Positions 8,178 through 18,038 of a stretch of 64,000 nt of DNA are shown here, piece after piece. Source of the DNA: Bacillota bacterium (GTDB taxonomy: Bacteria > Bacillota > UBA4882 > UBA8346). Location of the stretch: NCBI GenBank assembly GCA_023436305.1, contig JAEZJQ010000029.1, positions 1 through 64,000 on the forward strand, read 5' to 3'. Under the pieces are notes generated by a model. That model was not told the origin of the DNA and did not search any database. It worked only from the letters and a program-made list of their open reading frames with translations. How positions within the stretch are numbered: position 1 is the stretch's first letter; each line of letters starts with the position of its first letter. A program made the translations under genes and the position numbers.

Positions 8178-9986
8178 TTAGGGCTCAATACCCCACTGCA
8201 AGGTTCCGGAGACATATCCGGTCATTCGGGTCCAGTCGGCAAAATTCGTGGCCGTGGCATTAAAGCTGTAATCATCGGTTTGGATATAATTGGTCCAATC
8301 ATTCTTGGCAATTCTGGCTTGGACAATAACGCTTCCTCCGCCCGCCAAACTCCCCGCCGCGCTTGCGAAACCGATTTCCAAATAAGTATCGGCGCCGGTC
8401 TTGGGGGATGCCATCGTGACAAAAGTACCGGTGACGTTACCGCTGCCTACGGAAGTATAATCACAATAGAAGGTCTGCGGTTTGGCGCCATCCACCGTAT
8501 AATAGTATCTCATCTGGATATTCGAAAGGTTAATGGCGCTGGTGCCGGTATTAACCAGTTTGATATTCAAGTAAACCTGATTGCCGGTGGCTACGGTACT
8601 TTGATTATAGAATTGAACCTTGATGCTGCCCGTGGTCGAAACCGGTGTAGGAGTCGGAGTCGCCGTTACTAACGGTGTCACGGTAGAAACAGGGGTCGGG
8701 GTCGGAGTCACTGCCACGGGAGTCGCAGTACGAACCGGGGTCGGAGTCGGCGTCACCGCCACGGGAGTCGCAGTACGAACCGGGGTCGGGGTGGGATTAC
8801 CCGGGGTCGGGGTGATCACGGACCCGCTACCGGCTAGATAAGGTTTGATTATATTATATTTGGCGGTATTGACGCTTACCCAATCTTCCTTTAAAATTCC
8901 GCCCGTATCCCCGGAATTGGGATTCATGCACCAGAAGGTCCAGGAACAATCTTTCCCCACATAGGCCATGAAGGTGGTCAGCCATCGATAATCAATGGAC
9001 GCCGGATTGGACGCTTCCGACTCCTTGATCCCAAACTCCCCGAACAATAACGGAGCGATATTTTGTTTTTTGATGAAGTAGAAATTTTCATCCCAAATGG
9101 CGGCCATATTGCTGGGAAAACTGGGATCGGAAAACCAGGTCTGGTTATAAACAACAGAACCGTATTCGTGGGGTGAATAGACCAGGTTGCCGGCGGGTAT
9201 GCCGGTAATCGGATAATTTTTGACATCTTTAAAATTGCCGCCCCACCAATAGGTGGCACCGTCTTGCGCTTGCTCAACACCTTCAACGAGAATCAGCAGG
9301 TTAGGGTTGACGGCCAAGATTGCTTTACTGCATTTCTCCGCGGCCGCTTTCCAATCGGTGTTTCCATATCCGGCCACATTATATCCCCAGGACGCGGGCG
9401 GTTTCATTCCGGTTCCCAGATTACCGTGGGGTTCATTGTTTAAATCCGCCCCGATGACATTGGATTTATTCTTATACCGGGTTACCATCATGACCCAATC
9501 ATTGATCCATGTACTTTCGGGATAGGCCGTGGTATACCACAAGGTCTCATTCATATAGCCATCCGCCGCCCGGGAGTGGTTGTCCAAGATAATATACAAC
9601 CCGAGAGTACCGGCGTGGTCAATGATTTTGTCCAATATTTCAAGTGAATTGAGCCCTTCCAAATCCAGGTTCATGCCGGTTTGTTTGGTGTATCCATCGA
9701 CTCCATACGCATTCACCTGGATACCGGAAGGAGTCTTGCCGATCATCGCATTACACCAGGGAATTCGAATACAATTGAATCCCAGATCTTTGATCTGCTG
9801 CAACACCGACTTGTAATCCCGGGCCCATAACCCATGGGGCATATAGTTTCCGGTTTCGAACCCAAACCAGTTCACGCCGGTTAATCTCCCGTAACGGGTA
9901 TTGGCCATGGTGTCAATGTTGATCATGGTGATACTTAAAGCTAAAATAATTAAAACCAAAAATATTTTTGTTATTTGTTTATTCAT
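8178..9986 (-). CDS. Secreted GH5 endoglucanase with C-terminal CBM3 (copy 3)
   Basis: The product is 602 residues with a short signal peptide (1-28). The GH5 catalytic domain has acid/base Glu185 (ADLNNEPHG) and nucleophile Glu317 (LLFGEFG). The linker contains two 15-residue units of the type [15 protein letters not shown], and the CBM3 ends in [11 protein letters not shown]. The start follows AAAGGAGTAAGGA. It is the third member of the tandem GH5-CBM3 family; sequence differences around the active-site loops are modest, so dosage or small specificity shifts are both possible. It has a strong terminator and a long separate leader, so it is probably transcribed alone. Confidence 0.94.
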   Translation of the reverse strand: MNKQITKIFLVLIILALSITMINIDTMANTRYGRLTGVNWFGFETGNYMPHGLWARDYKSVLQQIKDLGFNCIRIPWCNAMIGKTPSGIQVNAYGVDGYTKQTGMNLDLEGLNSLEILDKIIDHAGTLGLYIILDNHSRAADGYMNETLWYTTAYPESTWINDWVMMVTRYKNKSNVIGADLNNEPHGNLGTGMKPPASWGYNVAGYGNTDWKAAAEKCSKAILAVNPNLLILVEGVEQAQDGATYWWGGNFKDVKNYPITGIPAGNLVYSPHEYGSVVYNQTWFSDPSFPSNMAAIWDENFYFIKKQNIAPLLFGEFGIKESEASNPASIDYRWLTTFMAYVGKDCSWTFWCMNPNSGDTGGILKEDWVSVNTAKYNIIKPYLAGSGSVITPTPGNPTPTPVRTATPVAVTPTPTPVRTATPVAVTPTPTPVSTVTPLVTATPTPTPVSTTGSIKVQFYNQSTVATGNQVYLNIKLVNTGTSAINLSNIQMRYYYTVDGAKPQTFYCDYTSVGSGNVTGTFVTMASPKTGADTYLEIGFASAAGSLAGGGSVIVQARIAKNDWTNYIQTDDYSFNATATNFADWTRMTGYVSGTLQWGIEP

Positions 9987-10666
9987 CTTCCTTACTCCTT
10001 TTACTCGTAGTTATCTGTTAATGTAGTATAAGTCGAATCCCCAAAAACTCCCTATCACCTCCGTCAAGCCATATTTTGAATATCAAGGACTAGAAAAACG
10101 CTTTTATCCGGATGTATTCACGATTTTTCGTTTTATCCGGTAGAAGCCTTTACGAAATCAACAATTTTATGTTATTTAGATGCTTTTCGCAACGTTTAAC
10201 GGGGAATCTTCTTTTTTGAAGGGGAATTTAAAGCGATGATATTTTTATGAATATCTTAATTTAATAGTAACATAAATTTAACAAATAGCAAATAATTTTA
10301 TCAAGAAAACGTTATTATTTTCAAAAGTATGCGTTGTAATATTAACACTTTTTTGTATAAAATTGATTTTAGCTCTTTGGGGAATCAGTATGGAGAGATA
10401 ATCCGGTTTTCTCGATTTCCAACGACTTTGAATTGATAAATCGTGCCTAAGTCAATCGCATAATCTCCACATGATGGTTTTTTCCGCCCTTTTTACAGCA
10501 TTGATTGTAATCGGAGGTTATATCAGCTTCTCAATCCCTCTTTGTCCGGTACCTATCGTATTAGCGGCTGTCACTTTCCTGCCCTCTCTTTAGTCCCATA
10601 TAAAAACGAGACTGCTCCAACCAACCCGGAACAGCCTCGTTCAAATTTCAAACGGTTAATTTTTGG
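9987..10666. other. Long intergenic leader of GH5 copy 3
   Basis: This 680-base stretch has no supported gene. It contains the AT-rich segment near 10255-10300 shared with the copy 2 leader, a GGAGGTGAT sequence on the minus strand near 10070, and the terminator of the neighbouring GH-A gene at 10605-10641. Nothing else was recognised. Confidence 0.5.
10605..10641 (-). terminator. Rho-independent terminator of the GH-A/CBM2 gene
   Basis: A long imperfect stem (AACGAGGCTGTTCC pairing with GGAGCAGTCTCGTT on the minus strand) runs into five T residues and lies 26 bases past the stop. Confidence 0.85.
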
Positions 10667-12142
10667 TTACTGGACCTGGCAAGCCGCTCCATTCAAAGTA
10701 AAACTGGCCGGTATAGCGTTTGTGCCACTATAGCTAATATTGAACCCAAAGTTAGCCGTACCTCCATTAGCCGGGATACTGGCGTTATATCCGGCATCTT
10801 TCACAGATACAGAGGTACCATTTTGCGTATAACTACCACTCCACAGATTGGTGATGGTCTGGTTGCCGGAGAACGTCCAGGCTAAAGTCCAGCCATTAAC
10901 CGCAGTGGAGGTGTTATTTTTAATTGTTATATTGACTGTAGCTCCGCTACCCCAGTCGTTCATACTATAGGTTACTATATAATTACCGGAACCCGGGGTC
11001 GGGGTCGGAGTCACGGTCACCGGGGTCGCAGTACGAACCGGGGTCGGTGTTGATGTAGTCCCGCCGGTAATTTGATTTACATCCGGATGGGCGGCTTCAA
11101 AGTTATTGAAGCTCGGGTTAATATATGGTTTACAGTCATTGGCGGTGTCGTTCCAGGACCAGGGCATGTATCCTGCGTATCCATTGGCATAAAGTCCTTC
11201 CAATACCTGTTGATGCGTCATGGCAATGGACGCAGATTGTGGATTGGGCATCATTTCGCCGATTATACAAGGTTTGTCAAGGCCAAGAGCCGAGGGGGCC
11301 TTCGTTAATGGGTTAAAATAGGGTGTCGCCCAATCGTACCAGTGGAAATCATAGAAATCAAGCCCTAAGCCCGTCCAGAACTGATACTGTCCACCGCACC
11401 ATTTCATACTGGCGCTGCCTACGCTGACCCCTTGTTTGGCATACAGATGGACATAATCAGCCACATCTTTGGCGAAAGCCCGCATGTTGGCTAAAGAAAA
11501 GGATTCACACGAACCATTGGGATCACCGCCATCGGCGCTTGCGATCAGCCATTCCGGTTCATTAATAACGTCCCATCCCATAACACCTTCATGGGTTCCA
11601 AGAGCCTGAAGGATGGGCTTTACGGCGTTATCCAGGAAGCTCTTCCGGATGGTGGCATTATCGAAGATATCATCATGATTCCAAGCCCGGTTGTTATAAC
11701 CCCAGTCAAAGCTGGTAAAGCAGAAATAGATGCGAATATCTTTGGATTTAGCATAGTCCGCCATTTCCACCATATGATTTACCCAATTGGTGGGAAGGCC
11801 GGTACAGGTGCTTCCCTCGCCGGTACCCGACCACAAAGGAGCCGTGTTGCCGTCGGGGAATACCCACCAGCGGACCGCGCGGACACCCTGGGCAGCCATG
11901 GTGTCAAATTGCGCTTTGATGGCGACGAATCGTGAATCCCAGCCGTTATCCAGAAAATCTTGATCCCAGTTATACCAGGCCAGATTAACTCCCACCGGCC
12001 ACAGGGTATTGCCGTTCAACCAGGGAATCCTGGATACGGCCGCCTGGACATTGCCGGTATTATTCTGAGGAATTAGAACAATTCCTAAAGCGGAGATACA
12101 TATGAACAAAATAAGAACAATTAAACCGGTGCGTTTTACCAT
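10667..12142 (-). CDS. Secreted clan GH-A (GH5-like) hydrolase with C-terminal CBM2
   Basis: The product is 491 residues with a signal peptide (1-35). The start follows TTGGAGGTAATAAA. The barrel (about 38-355) has WDVINEPEW (acid/base Glu195) and CIIGEMMPN (nucleophile Glu296), the strand-4/strand-7 Glu pair of clan GH-A. It does not resemble the neighbouring GH5 cellulases and looks closer to mannanase-like members; substrate is not determinable by eye. A short [11 protein letters not shown] linker leads to a CBM2 (about 392-491) with conserved Trp positions in NGWTLAWTF and NLWSGSY. CBM2 is better known from Actinobacteria and is the odd binding module in a CBM3 island. The AraC regulator is divergent from it and could control it. 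Confidence 0.85.
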   Translation of the reverse strand: MVKRTGLIVLILFICISALGIVLIPQNNTGNVQAAVSRIPWLNGNTLWPVGVNLAWYNWDQDFLDNGWDSRFVAIKAQFDTMAAQGVRAVRWWVFPDGNTAPLWSGTGEGSTCTGLPTNWVNHMVEMADYAKSKDIRIYFCFTSFDWGYNNRAWNHDDIFDNATIRKSFLDNAVKPILQALGTHEGVMGWDVINEPEWLIASADGGDPNGSCESFSLANMRAFAKDVADYVHLYAKQGVSVGSASMKWCGGQYQFWTGLGLDFYDFHWYDWATPYFNPLTKAPSALGLDKPCIIGEMMPNPQSASIAMTHQQVLEGLYANGYAGYMPWSWNDTANDCKPYINPSFNNFEAAHPDVNQITGGTTSTPTPVRTATPVTVTPTPTPGSGNYIVTYSMNDWGSGATVNITIKNNTSTAVNGWTLAWTFSGNQTITNLWSGSYTQNGTSVSVKDAGYNASIPANGGTANFGFNISYSGTNAIPASFTLNGAACQVQ

Positions 12143-12282
12143 TTTATTACCTCCAAATAATAATAATTGCCAAATTTAAAATTTGATTGAACCTATCATC
12201 CCCTCCCCAAAGCTTTGACTACACTTTAATTTTTCCAATTTAATATTTTCATTATAAAACCATTGAGAATAAAAATCTTTGC

Positions 12283-12299
12283 ATTTTCAATTTGAAAAT
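12283..12299. promoter_or_regulatory. 17-base dyad in the divergent GH-A / AraC promoter region
   Basis: ATTTTCAA and TTGAAAAT flank a single central T, midway between the divergent starts at 12142 and 12420. A further GCATTTTCC follows at once. It could be an AraC-regulator site, but the sequence is AT-rich and might be chance. Confidence 0.3.
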
Positions 12300-12419
12300 T
12301 TGCATTTTCCAAGATCCGTGAAAGCAACACTAATTCGGGATATTTCCGCAAGTTAATTTCCGGCGGAAAACTTGTCGAGTCTCCTCCCATGTATTAAAAT
12401 GATAATAGGTGATTCCATC

Positions 12420-13283
12420 ATGAATTCCAATTTGATTATCAAAGATCCGTTCAATCCGGATTTTTATATCGGCCATCATATATTGGTTACGGATTCCCAT
12501 ACAACCGGTCATTATCATGATTCGTTTGAAATTTATTATGCGCTTAGCGACGGTATCCGGTTTTTTGTGAATGATACGGTTTACCCTTTAAAAAAACGGG
12601 ATCTATTTGTTTTTAACCACATGGATGTTCACCGGACCGTGATTAATTATGAAAAGCCCCGTGAAGTTTATATCATTCATTTCATGCCCCGTTATATCCG
12701 GGAACTATCTTCGGCCCAAACCAATTTACTAACCTGTTTTCTTGAACGCGGCCCTAATTTTTCACACCGTGTAAATGTAACCCCGCAACAATCCCGGATA
12801 CTCATCGATTTATTCAACAAAGCCATTTATTATTTTAATAATCCGGTTTATGCCCATGATATATACCAAAAAGTATTGCTGGCCGAGATCCTGATTTTGA
12901 TTAATTCCTTCTATTTCCCGGATTTGACCGCCGATACCACCTTTGATTCCAAATTTGAACCAGAAGTCAAGTTTAAGGAGATTAGCCCGATTTTGGATTA
13001 TATCAATAAACACATTCATGAAGATTTATGCTTGAACCATCTGTCCAAAACCTTTTATTTAAGCGAAGGCTATTTGACCAACATTTTTAAAAAAGCTACC
13101 AGTTACAGTGTGAAGGAATATATCATCTCCCGCCGGATCATGCTGGCCAAGCAATACTTGATGGATAACATCCCGGTAACCAAAGTGGTGGAACTCACCG
13201 GCTTTAATAATTACTCTCATTTCATCCGGACCTTCAAAAAAATCGTCGGAATCTCCCCCAAGCAATTCGCCAAAAAAGGATAA
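12420..13283 (+). CDS. AraC-family transcriptional regulator
   Basis: The product is 287 residues. I use the ATG at 12420, preceded by ATAGGTGA, because the cupin-like domain begins right after it; an in-frame ATG at 12372 would add 16 residues without family character. The N-terminal cupin-like sensor has GHYHDSFEIYYALSDG, the usual His-rich strand of AraC sugar sensors. The C-terminal double helix-turn-helix (about 185-285) has YLTNIFKKATSYSVKEYI and the family motif GFNNYSHFIRTFKKIVGISPKQF. It is the only regulator inside the polysaccharide island, so it is a likely activator of neighbouring hydrolase genes. The effector is unknown. Confidence 0.92.
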   Translation: MNSNLIIKDPFNPDFYIGHHILVTDSHTTGHYHDSFEIYYALSDGIRFFVNDTVYPLKKRDLFVFNHMDVHRTVINYEKPREVYIIHFMPRYIRELSSAQTNLLTCFLERGPNFSHRVNVTPQQSRILIDLFNKAIYYFNNPVYAHDIYQKVLLAEILILINSFYFPDLTADTTFDSKFEPEVKFKEISPILDYINKHIHEDLCLNHLSKTFYLSEGYLTNIFKKATSYSVKEYIISRRIMLAKQYLMDNIPVTKVVELTGFNNYSHFIRTFKKIVGISPKQFAKKG

Positions 13284-13285
13284 AA

Positions 13286-13331
13286 AAAACGGTGGGACCC
13301 ACTTTAGTATTTGGGTTTCCACACCGCTTTT
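13286..13331. terminator. Bidirectional terminator between the AraC gene and a GH5 gene
   Basis: An imperfect hairpin (AACGGTGG...ACCCA paired with TGGGT...CCACACCG) is flanked by A-rich and T-rich tracts. It lies just past the AraC stop and 30 bases past the end of the minus-strand gene at 13361. Confidence 0.75.
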
Positions 13332-13360
13332 CCGGTCAAGATTATCCCTTTATCCTTCGA

Positions 13361-15334
13361 TTAAGGTGTGGGAGGCGTGCCTCCGTTTTGATAATAGATG
13401 GTCACATTGATATTTTTGCCATTGTCGCCCAACGGTTTGACATGATCAAGTCCGACGAATCGACCGCTCGCATCCTGCCATAAGGCCGGCTTCAACAGGG
13501 CGTATTTGGCTTCATCCCACGTCATGAAGTCATAGGATACCAGGCCGCCGGTATCTCCGGAGTTGGCGTTGTAGCACCAGAAAGTATGGTGGATATGCTT
13601 CTGAACGATATAATCACGTAAGCAGGTCATCCATCTCTGGTTATCGCCGCCATCCATGAAGCCGCCCCATTCACCAATGAGCAGTGGAGCAATGCCCTGA
13701 TCCATAATATATGCCCAGTTATCACGCCAGCAGTCATTATAAAGGCTGGTCGTCGTAAATCCGGAATAGAACCAAGCTTGTTTGTATACGGATGGGCCAT
13801 AATCATGAGGTGAATATACCAGTTGGCGCTGGTTGGCACCTAAATTGATCGGTAGATCCTTCACGGGTCGCAAGTTACCGCCCCACCAGTTGCCGTAATA
13901 ATCGGTCTCCACCTTGGAAGTCCAGGTTTTTCCATCCTTCGGATAGCATTCAATCCCTTCCACCATAATCAGCATATTGGGATTGATGGCCAAAATCCGG
14001 TTGGCACAAGTTTCCGCAGCGTATTTCCAGTTATTTAAGTCGGTGGAAGTATCCCATTTGGCAAACAGCGTTTCCTGGTAAGGCTTTCCATGGGGTTCAT
14101 TCTTGATATCAAAGGCAATAATCGTATCATCATTCTTATAACGGTTGGTAATCCATTCGCATGCCTTGAAATATACTTCAGAGGTGACGGTGTCTTTATA
14201 CCATACCGGGTAATTATGCCCCATGGCATCCGTTATGGCGCAATGGACATCGATCATAATCTTCATCCCGACATCTTTGCAATCCTGGACAGCGGCATCG
14301 AAGATCTCCAGACTGTTTTTGCCCGTCAATTCGGGGTTAACATACGCATTAACATTCGCTTTCGGATAGATCCCCTGAGACCATTGATTGATAATCTCAG
14401 CGGAAATAGGAATTCGCAACAGATTAATCCCGCGATTCGCCATTCCGGTAATAGCCTGTTTCATATTGCAGCTCCAGACGCCATCGAAGACATTGGTCCC
14501 GGTATTAAACCCGAACCAGTTGGTACCGGTGAGCCATACCGCTTTTCCATTGGCATCGACGATTGTATTGCCCACCACATGCAACCAGTCGTCGTTGGAA
14601 CTGGTTCCCCCGGTAGGAGTCGATGTCGGGGCTACGGTTGTTGTCGCTGTCGGAGCCGGCGTTATCACAGCCGTTGCCGTTGGAGTTGGGGTAATTGCAA
14701 TGGTTGTCGTCGGGGTTGAAGTATGGACTGGTGTCGGTGTTGCGGTAGTAACTGGTGTCGATGTCGGATTTACCGTGGCTGTTGGAGTTTCACCAGTTGG
14801 CTCGGTCCCAAATACCAGTATGCCAGCCACATAACCGGTGACATTGGTATTTTCGCCGTATGTAGTCATTGTCGCGTTAAAGGAATAGTCATTGCTCTGG
14901 TTAAAATTGGACCAATCATTCTTATTCGTCCGGATTTGGATGTCACCGGTGCTTGCTCCCGCCGCCAGGTTACCCGAGGCGCTTGTAAAACCAATCTCCA
15001 GATAATAATCCGCTTTGCTCACCGCGGTTCCCATTTTTACAAAACTGCCGGTGATATTGGTGGAACCAATTTGGGCGTAATCGCAATTAAACGTTTGTGA
15101 TTGGTTGGTATCTATCGTATACCAGTACCGAATCTTCACACTGGAAAGCGCAATGGCGGCACTTGTATTGTTTTTTACCTGAAAATTAGCCCGAATGCCG
15201 TTGGTGGTCGTATTTATCTCATTACATTTATATGTAACCGTAATTTCTCCGACGGCCTGGGTTTGGTAAAAAGCCGAACATACCATCAGTATTCCGAACA
15301 AACAGGATAAAATAATGATAAAGCTTCTTTTCAA
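13361..15334 (-). CDS. Secreted CBM3-GH5 endoglucanase, binding module first
   Basis: The product is 657 residues. The start is TTG at 15334, supported by AAGGAGG nine bases upstream. After a signal peptide (1-27) comes a CBM3 (about 28-178), a Thr/Pro linker (about 180-242) and a GH5 domain (about 247-640). Catalytic residues are Glu413 in DIKNEPHG and Glu555 in LLIGEWGG. The order is the reverse of the three tandem GH5-CBM3 enzymes, and the barrel is more distant from them, so it is not a recent copy. The protein ends in [11 protein letters not shown], which looks like the start of another Pro/Thr linker. A lost C-terminal module is possible. Confidence 0.92.
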   Translation of the reverse strand: MKRSFIIILSCLFGILMVCSAFYQTQAVGEITVTYKCNEINTTTNGIRANFQVKNNTSAAIALSSVKIRYWYTIDTNQSQTFNCDYAQIGSTNITGSFVKMGTAVSKADYYLEIGFTSASGNLAAGASTGDIQIRTNKNDWSNFNQSNDYSFNATMTTYGENTNVTGYVAGILVFGTEPTGETPTATVNPTSTPVTTATPTPVHTSTPTTTIAITPTPTATAVITPAPTATTTVAPTSTPTGGTSSNDDWLHVVGNTIVDANGKAVWLTGTNWFGFNTGTNVFDGVWSCNMKQAITGMANRGINLLRIPISAEIINQWSQGIYPKANVNAYVNPELTGKNSLEIFDAAVQDCKDVGMKIMIDVHCAITDAMGHNYPVWYKDTVTSEVYFKACEWITNRYKNDDTIIAFDIKNEPHGKPYQETLFAKWDTSTDLNNWKYAAETCANRILAINPNMLIMVEGIECYPKDGKTWTSKVETDYYGNWWGGNLRPVKDLPINLGANQRQLVYSPHDYGPSVYKQAWFYSGFTTTSLYNDCWRDNWAYIMDQGIAPLLIGEWGGFMDGGDNQRWMTCLRDYIVQKHIHHTFWCYNANSGDTGGLVSYDFMTWDEAKYALLKPALWQDASGRFVGLDHVKPLGDNGKNINVTIYYQNGGTPPTP

Positions 15335-15623
15335 AATAATTCCTCCTTAATCCTATTCAAAATGAAAAATATTGAGTTGTATTATGGGAAACCGGCCAAA
15401 TTCACCCCCCTGATTTGAGGCTTAAACCGGAAAGCGCCGTTTCAATCCGTAACCTCATTGATTTATAAACAATATTTCGGGATAAAGACCCCACGCATTT
15501 TCCAGCGTGACCATTAATTTAATGTAAACGATTTCTTAATTTAATTATACAAAATCAGAGTGTATCTGTCAATTTCCGTTAAAAATTTATATTAATATTT
15601 ATAATTGGTGCTTTTCAAAATAA

Positions 15624-15663
15624 AAAGCCTACCGGTGATCCATCTCACCAGTAGACTTCTTTT
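15624..15663. terminator. Hairpin with T-runs on both sides
   Basis: An imperfect stem (AAAGCCTACCGGTGA pairing with TCACCAGTAGACTT) is followed by T-runs in both directions. It would end transcription of the minus-strand gene at 15821-17764 after passing through the repeat element. Confidence 0.65.
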
Positions 15664-15683
15664 TTTAATCGTTACGGTATTCT

Positions 15684-15814
15684 AGGAGTCTGTGCGGCTA
15701 ATCGGTTTTCGAAGTGTATTTAGTATCAAGTGACATGTTCTAATACAACATATAGTGGTTTTAAAACATATAATAGTTTTAAGTTATTAAAAAGTGTTAC
15801 GCGCACAGACTCCT
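15684..15814. mobile_element. MITE-like inverted-repeat element, copy 1
   Basis: A 131-bp element is bounded by perfect 13-bp inverted repeats (AGGAGTCTGTGCG / CGCACAGACTCCT). Its interior shares a block around AAGTGACAT and TTCTAATACAA with copy 3, and has one extra 17-base segment between two GTTTTAA direct repeats. It encodes no protein. It lies six bases past the stop of the transglutaminase-like gene. Confidence 0.7.
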
Positions 15815-15820
15815 AACCAA

Positions 15821-17764
15821 TCATTCCTGAATTACAAACTGCTCCCGGAACGTATTAAAATCATTTTCGAAACCGGCCCACTGTTCCTCCGGGGTTAAAC
15901 ATACCAATAAATATCCCCGGTCCCCGAAAACAGCCAACCAGCTTTGCTGCCGGAACTTTATATCATTGCTGCCAAACGTGAAGTTCCCCGCCGGGAATAA
16001 CTTGGATTCCACCATAATCAATTGTTGTTTTAGCAACTGATATTGGGTGAAGTCAAGTTGCAAATCCGGAAAACGGAGTTTTAAATATTGTTCGAGGGTT
16101 GTTCCCTCGGGAATATTAAACATGGTCAGCACCCCGGTAACATCCGTATTTGAAACCGGATGAGCCACCAGAACCGGCAGATCCTCTCCGGTGGTTTCAA
16201 CCAGCTTCCATCCTTCCGGGGCTTTGATTTGGCAATGATACTCGACATTCAAATAGGTAAGTCCGTATACTCCGGTTTTCACCGTATTGATTTCAGCGGT
16301 TTCCGGTTCGGGAATTTCAACATCCATTAGATCAATCTCCAAATTACCGGTGAACATCGCTCTCATCTTTTGAATTCCGGGGATGGAATCGCCATGAATC
16401 AGCTTCAACAGCAAAGCATCCGGAGCAACCTGGTTTTGGGACGAATCCACCGCCACCCATTCCCCCAGCCAAACCTCATTCCAGGTATATCCTATCCAAA
16501 CTCCGTCTTGAAAACGCATCCCCGCCGCGATCCGGACCGGAAATCCGGCTGAACGGGCTAGCGAAGCAAAAAGTATGGCATATTCTTCCGAATTTCCGGC
16601 CTGTTGCGCCAGGATCTCATGGGTCTTTAACGTCTTGGAAAGAACCGCCGGACGGATATAGGCGGCAACCCAGTTGACCAATTTATGAACGGCCAACCAT
16701 CCATCAGTCTCCTCCCCCAAAATCTCACCAGCGAGCTTTTTCACATCCGGCAGCGCCGGGGTAATGAAACCATCGGCAGATCCCACCAGGTACGAAGCCA
16801 ATTCTTTATTTTTAACCGGTAGAGTGACGATTCCGGTAAAATCGCGATCATCCCGGCGAATGGTCATCATTATATCACTGTGGTTCCCGGTTGTTTTCCG
16901 GGCGCCGATTTTCTGCCGGTTGTCTTCCCCTGGATAATCATCGGGCTTCAAGTTAACCAATGTAAGACGAATTTGGCTGGAAGTACTCCGGAATGGATAG
17001 GTTACTTTGGCTTTACCGGGAATCATCTCATGCCCGGCCAGCCGCAATTTGAACTCGGGAATTTCACGCGAATCAATCTTGCGAAATACCGTTTTTAACT
17101 GGGAATCATATTCCCAATAACATTCTCCTTTATTATCGACGAATGCGACCGGTTCCTGGCCGTCTTTTTTGGTAACCGAAAGCAAGTCCATGGTTTTGTT
17201 CTTGTATTTATACTCCCCTTTTGCCACGGTGAATGAATCCTCGGCCCATACTTGCGTCTCTGGATCAAAAATATTCATCGGAAAGGTCTCGCCGGTTTTT
17301 AGCTGGCCGGTGGCCCCTAAATAATCAAACAACGAACCGCTAAAATGTACCGGCTCTTCCAGTTGATAGCTGGTGGAATTTACCTGGCCACCGGCAGCCA
17401 TTACGGTGAGCTTCAGTTGATTATTCTGAAACGAACCTTCGGTTTGGGTGATCTTTCCATTATTATTTGTTAAGATGTTGAATGACTTGGCATAATACGA
17501 TTTATCCATGGCCAGTTCCAAATGTTTGGTGGTTTGGGCCACCCCCCCATCCGGCGAGGCCAGTTGATAGTCCAGATCAATGACATATTTATAACCGGTA
17601 TCGGTCCGCCATAACCGGCTTAACTTCACGCCCACCGGTTGGCCATTCTCTTCAATGACCAGTGATCGGTCTTTCACCAGAACATCCTGGGCCATTACGG
17701 CACTTGATAATAAGAGTAATAACACTAGTAACAATCCAATCAGCCAATATCGGTTCAATTTCAC
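15821..17764 (-). CDS. Exported transglutaminase-fold protein with substituted catalytic residues
   Basis: The product is 647 residues. Residues 1-25 are a signal peptide or N-terminal anchor. The N-terminal half (about 26-330) looks beta-rich and is not recognised. Residues about 345-450 match the transglutaminase-like core: AGNSEEYAILFASLARSAGFPVR, GYTWNEVWL and WVAVDSS. In active members these read G-x-C, HAWxE and VDP-type. Here the Cys position is Ser392 and the His position is Thr427, while Asp440 is kept. The fold is therefore probably used for binding rather than for Cys catalysis. The C-terminal 170 residues are a further unrecognised domain. It is divergent from the STAND regulator gene, which might control it. 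Confidence 0.75.
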   Translation of the reverse strand: MKLNRYWLIGLLLVLLLLLSSAVMAQDVLVKDRSLVIEENGQPVGVKLSRLWRTDTGYKYVIDLDYQLASPDGGVAQTTKHLELAMDKSYYAKSFNILTNNNGKITQTEGSFQNNQLKLTVMAAGGQVNSTSYQLEEPVHFSGSLFDYLGATGQLKTGETFPMNIFDPETQVWAEDSFTVAKGEYKYKNKTMDLLSVTKKDGQEPVAFVDNKGECYWEYDSQLKTVFRKIDSREIPEFKLRLAGHEMIPGKAKVTYPFRSTSSQIRLTLVNLKPDDYPGEDNRQKIGARKTTGNHSDIMMTIRRDDRDFTGIVTLPVKNKELASYLVGSADGFITPALPDVKKLAGEILGEETDGWLAVHKLVNWVAAYIRPAVLSKTLKTHEILAQQAGNSEEYAILFASLARSAGFPVRIAAGMRFQDGVWIGYTWNEVWLGEWVAVDSSQNQVAPDALLLKLIHGDSIPGIQKMRAMFTGNLEIDLMDVEIPEPETAEINTVKTGVYGLTYLNVEYHCQIKAPEGWKLVETTGEDLPVLVAHPVSNTDVTGVLTMFNIPEGTTLEQYLKLRFPDLQLDFTQYQLLKQQLIMVESKLFPAGNFTFGSNDIKFRQQSWLAVFGDRGYLLVCLTPEEQWAGFENDFNTFREQFVIQE

Positions 17765-18038
17765 GTTCTTGTCCCCTTTCCCAAAACAAATTCGGAATCA
17801 CTCGATTTCCGTTATTCACTTCGGCCATTTGAAGCCGGTTATCACTAGTTATTCTTCCCGTTCAATCGTGGAGAAATAAATCATCAATAAAACTCACTTC
17901 AAATTATACCATTGATAAGGTCCCCATGATCTGGATTTTTTGTCCTTTTCATCCCATTTAATAGGAAAATTATTCTTGGATTTTTAAAAGGAAGATTTCG
18001 ATTGGTGTTGAAATAAATCAATAATCAACTCTACGAGT

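Larger units (their letters stand above)
15335..15820. other. Intergenic region with hairpin and inverted-repeat element
   Basis: No gene is supported. The region next to the GH5 start holds a weak cre-like sequence (GGAAAGCGCCGTTTCA, 15429-15444), then the hairpin at 15624-15663 and the small mobile-element-like repeat at 15684-15814. Confidence 0.5.

Noticed and set aside
12372..12419. Longer AraC-regulator start at 12372
   Set aside because: The extra residues have no family character, and the ATG at 12420 has an AGGTGA site and leads straight into the sensor domain.
15429..15444. Second cre site upstream of the CBM3-GH5 gene
   Set aside because: The GGAAAGCGCCGTTTCA match is asymmetric and lacks the strict core; too weak to call.
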